From the NCBI GenBank assembly GCA_037893245.1, contig JBAIAA010000027.1:1-64000 (forward strand): 64,000 bases of DNA, in the 5' to 3' direction. Source of the stretch: Crossaster papposus (taxonomy: Eukaryota; Echinodermata; Asteroidea; Velatida; Solasteridae). Under the pieces are notes generated by a model. It was not told the DNA's origin, ran no database searches, and saw nothing but the letters and a program-made list of their open reading frames with translations. Position numbers and translations under genes: made by a program. Positions 61,501-64,000 of this stretch are shown here, one piece after another; within the stretch, counting starts at the first letter, position 1; each line of letters opens with the position of its first letter.

Positions 61501-64000
61501 TCTTAAATATGTAGTAGTAGGGATATGCCGATTGTAGACCAAATCTTAAATATCGTAGTAGTAGGGATATGCCGATTGTAGACCAAATCTTAAATATCGT
61601 AGTAGTAGGGATATGCCGATTGTAGACCAAATCTTAAATATGTAGTAGTAGGGATATGCCGATTGTAGACCAAATCTTAAATATGTAGTAGTAGGGTTAT
61701 GCCGATTGTAGACCAAATCTTAAATATGTAGTAGTAGGGTTATGCCGATTGTAGACCAAATCTTAAATATGTAGTAGTAGGGATATGCCGATTGTAGACC
61801 AAATCTTAAATATGTAGTAGTAGGGATATGCCGATTGTAGACCAAATCTTAAATATGCAGTAGTAGGGATATGCCGATTGTAGACCAAATCTTAAATATG
61901 TAGTAGTAGTAGGGATATGCCGATTGTAGACCAAATCTTAAATATGTAGTAGTAGGGATATGCCGATTGTAGACCAAATCTTAAATATGTAGTAGTAGTA
62001 GGGATATGCCGATTGTAGACCAAATCTTAAATATGTAGTAGTAGGGATATGCCGATTGTAGACCAAATCTTAAATATATGTAGTAGTAGGGATATGCCGA
62101 TTGTAGACCAAATCTTAAATATGTAGTAGTAGTAGGGATATGCCGATTGTAGACCAAATCTTAAATATGTAGTAGTAGGGATATGCCGATTGTAGACCAA
62201 ATCTTAAATATGTAGTAGTAGTAGGGATATGCCGATTGTAGACCAAATCTTAAATATGTAGTAGTAGGGATATGCCGATTGTAGACCAAATCTTAAATAT
62301 GTAGTAGTAGGGATATGCCGATTGTAGACCAAATCTTAAATATGTAGTAGTAGGGATATGCCGATTGTAGACCAAATCTTAAATATGTAGTAGTAGGGAT
62401 ATGCCGATTGTAGACCAAATCTTAAATATGTAGTAGTAGGGATATGCCGATTGTAGACCAAATCTTAAATATGTAGTAGTAGGGATATGCCGATTGTAGA
62501 CCAAATCTTAAATATGTAGTAGTAGTAGGGATATGCCGATTGTAGACCAAATCTTAAATATGTAGTAGTAGGGATATGCCGATTGTAGACCAAATCTTAA
62601 ATATGTAGTAGTAGGGATATGCCGATTGTAGACCAAATCTTAAATATGTAGTAGTAGTAGGGATATGCCGATTGTAGACCAAATCTTAAATATGTAGTAG
62701 TAGGGATATGCCGATTGTAGACCAAATCTTAAATATGTAGTAGGAGGGATATGCCGATTGTAGACCAAATCTTAAATATGTAGTAGTAGGGATATGCCGA
62801 TTGTAGACCAAATCTTAAATATCGTAGTAGTAGGGATATGCCGATTGTAGACCAAATCTTAAATATCGTAGTAGTAGGGATATGCCGATTGTAGACCAAA
62901 TCTTAAATATGTAGTAGTAGGGATATGCCGATTGTAGACCAAATCTTAAATATGTAGTAGTAGGGTTATGCCGATTGTAGACCAAATCTTAAATATGTAG
63001 TAGTAGGGTTATGCCGATTGTAGACCAAATCTTAAATATGTAGTAGTAGGGATATGCCGATTGTAGACCAAATCTTAAATATGTAGTAGTAGGGATATGC
63101 CGATTGTAGACCAAATCTTAAATATGTAGTAGTAGGGATATGCCGATTGTAGACCAAATCTTAAATATGTAGTAGTAGGGATATGCCGATTGTAGACCAA
63201 ATCTTAAATATGCAGTAGTAGGGATATGCCGATTGTAGACCAAATCTTAAATATGTAGTAGTAGTAGGGATATGCCGATTGTAGACCAAATCTTAAATAT
63301 GTAGTAGTAGGGATATGCCGATTGTAGACCAAATCTTAAATATGTAGTAGTAGTAGGGATATGCCGATTGTAGACCAAATCTTAAATATGTAGTAGTAGG
63401 GATATGCCGATTGTAGACCAAATCTTAAATATATGTAGTAGTAGGGATATGCCGATTGTAGACCAAATCTTAAATATGTAGTAGTAGTAGGGATATGCCG
63501 ATTGTAGACCAAATCTTAAATATGTAGTAGTAGGGATATGCCGATTGTAGACCAAATCTTAAATATGTAGTAGTAGTAGGGATATGCCGATTGTAGACCA
63601 AATCTTAAATATGTAGTAGTAGGGATATGCCGATTGTATACCAAATCTTAAATATGTAGTAGGAGGGATATGCCGATTGTAGACCAAATCTTAAATATGT
63701 AGTAGTAGGGATATGCCGATTGTAGACCAAATCTTAATTATCGTAGTAGTAGGGATATGCCGATTGTAGACCAAATCTTAAATATGTAGTAGTAGGGATA
63801 TGCCGAGTGTAGACCAAATCTTAAATATGTAGTAGTAGGGATATGCCGATTGTAGACCAAATCTTAAATATGTAGTAGTAGGGTTATGCCGATTGTAGAC
63901 CAAATCTTAAATATGTAGTAGTAGGGATATGCCGATTGTAGACCAATTCTTAAATATGTAGTAGTACGGATATGCCGATTGTAGACCAAATCTTAAATAT
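58501..64000 (+). repeat. A-only block with nested 2,353-bp and 1,269-bp repeats
   Basis: Marker monomers recur in order: GTAGTTGTAGGG with GCCAATTGTATACC near 58595 and 60948; GTAGGAGGG near 59120, 61473, 62742 and 63661; AAATATCGTAG at 59201/59245, 61554, 62823/62867 and near 63742; GGGTTATG near 59343/59386, 61696/61739, 62965/63008 and 63883; ATGCAG near 59503, 61856 and 63211; AAATATATGTAG near 59722, 62076 and 63430. The first two sets are 2,353 bp apart and the third starts 1,269 bp after the second. Extra-TAG (46-bp) monomers are unusually common. The last 400 bp carry several private changes (GCCGAGTG, CCAATTCTT, GTAGTACGG). Confidence 0.88.

Larger units (their letters stand above)
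1..64000 (+). repeat. Satellite array of 43-bp monomer (unit A) with interspersed B and B' units
   Basis: Nearly every base outside 4542-5194 belongs to a head-to-tail array on one strand. Unit A is 43 bp: it opens AAATATGTAGTAGTAGGG, has a central GGATATGCCGATTG and closes GACCAAATCTT, so each A/A junction reads CTTAAAT and contains TTAA. A clean copy is 54191-54233. Copies differ by isolated substitutions, 3-bp changes in the TAG run and rare indels. I count 15 G or C in 43 bases (35%). By subtraction there are roughly 1,000 A copies. There is no tRNA, rRNA, intron-exon structure or credible protein-coding gene. The family is not one I recognise. High copy number, one orientation and multi-scale higher-order structure fit a eukaryotic heterochromatic or centromeric satellite, but function is inference only. 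Confidence 0.97.

Noticed and set aside
1-64000. CRISPR array (short direct repeats at regular spacing)
   Set aside because: There are no unique spacers. The whole 43-bp period is repeated and the interspersed B units are identical to one another. No cas genes are present.
1-64000. Telomeric or CENP-B-box sequence
   Set aside because: GTAGTAGTAGGG is G-rich but is not a telomere repeat, and it is embedded in a 43-bp unit. No TTCG...CGGG pattern of a CENP-B box is seen in A, B or B'.
1-64000. Iterons or a replication origin, suggested by direct repeats
   Set aside because: A thousand copies over 64 kb with kilobase higher-order structure is unlike plasmid or phage iterons, and there is no replication gene.

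Overview
This window is almost entirely satellite DNA, and I find no gene in it that I can support. Three related units make up the array. Unit A is a 43-bp monomer (clean example 54191-54233, about 35% GC). Unit B is a 111-bp module (example 30640-30750). Unit B' is a 67-bp derivative (example 30751-30817). All units lie in the same orientation and meet at a TTAA or TTAA-like junction. By hand count there are about 130 B, about 90 B' and, by subtraction, roughly 1,000 A copies. These counts are estimates.

The only sequence that is not satellite is a 653-bp insert at 4542-5194. It starts with CCCTC, ends with GAGGG and is flanked on both sides by TTAA taken from the A/A junction. That is the signature of a non-autonomous piggyBac-superfamily (TTAA-target) transposon. 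Megabase-style satellite with nested higher-order repeats plus a piggyBac-type element points to a eukaryotic, probably animal, chromosome in a heterochromatic or centromere-like region. Nothing in the sequence identifies the species.

Layout: 1-1885 is A-only, with many small indels in the first ~570 bp. 1886-4541 is a mixed A/B block. 4542-5194 is the transposon. 5195-10952 is a mixed block with a 2,374-bp tandem duplication. 10953-22146 is mixed, with nested duplications of 897 bp, 351 bp and about 3.3-3.4 kb. 22147-28738 holds variants of a higher-order unit, with 768-bp and 1,204-bp internal duplications. 28739-30639 is A-only. 30640-46955 consists of copies of a 2,016-bp higher-order repeat, most of it further duplicated as a 6,974-bp block. 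46956-49473 is a distant copy of 26135-28738. 49474-64000 is A-only, with a 1,726-bp duplication, a very homogeneous core (about 54.15-58.5 kb) and a nested 2,353/1,269-bp duplication at the right end.

Many open frames of 60-150 codons exist on the minus strand. They are by-products of the repeat (43 and 67 leave remainder 1 mod 3, 111 is divisible by 3) and are not annotated as genes. The interest of the window is in how the array evolves: a fusion unit apparently born by microhomology, several scales of tandem duplication, and a transposon using the array's built-in TTAA sites.
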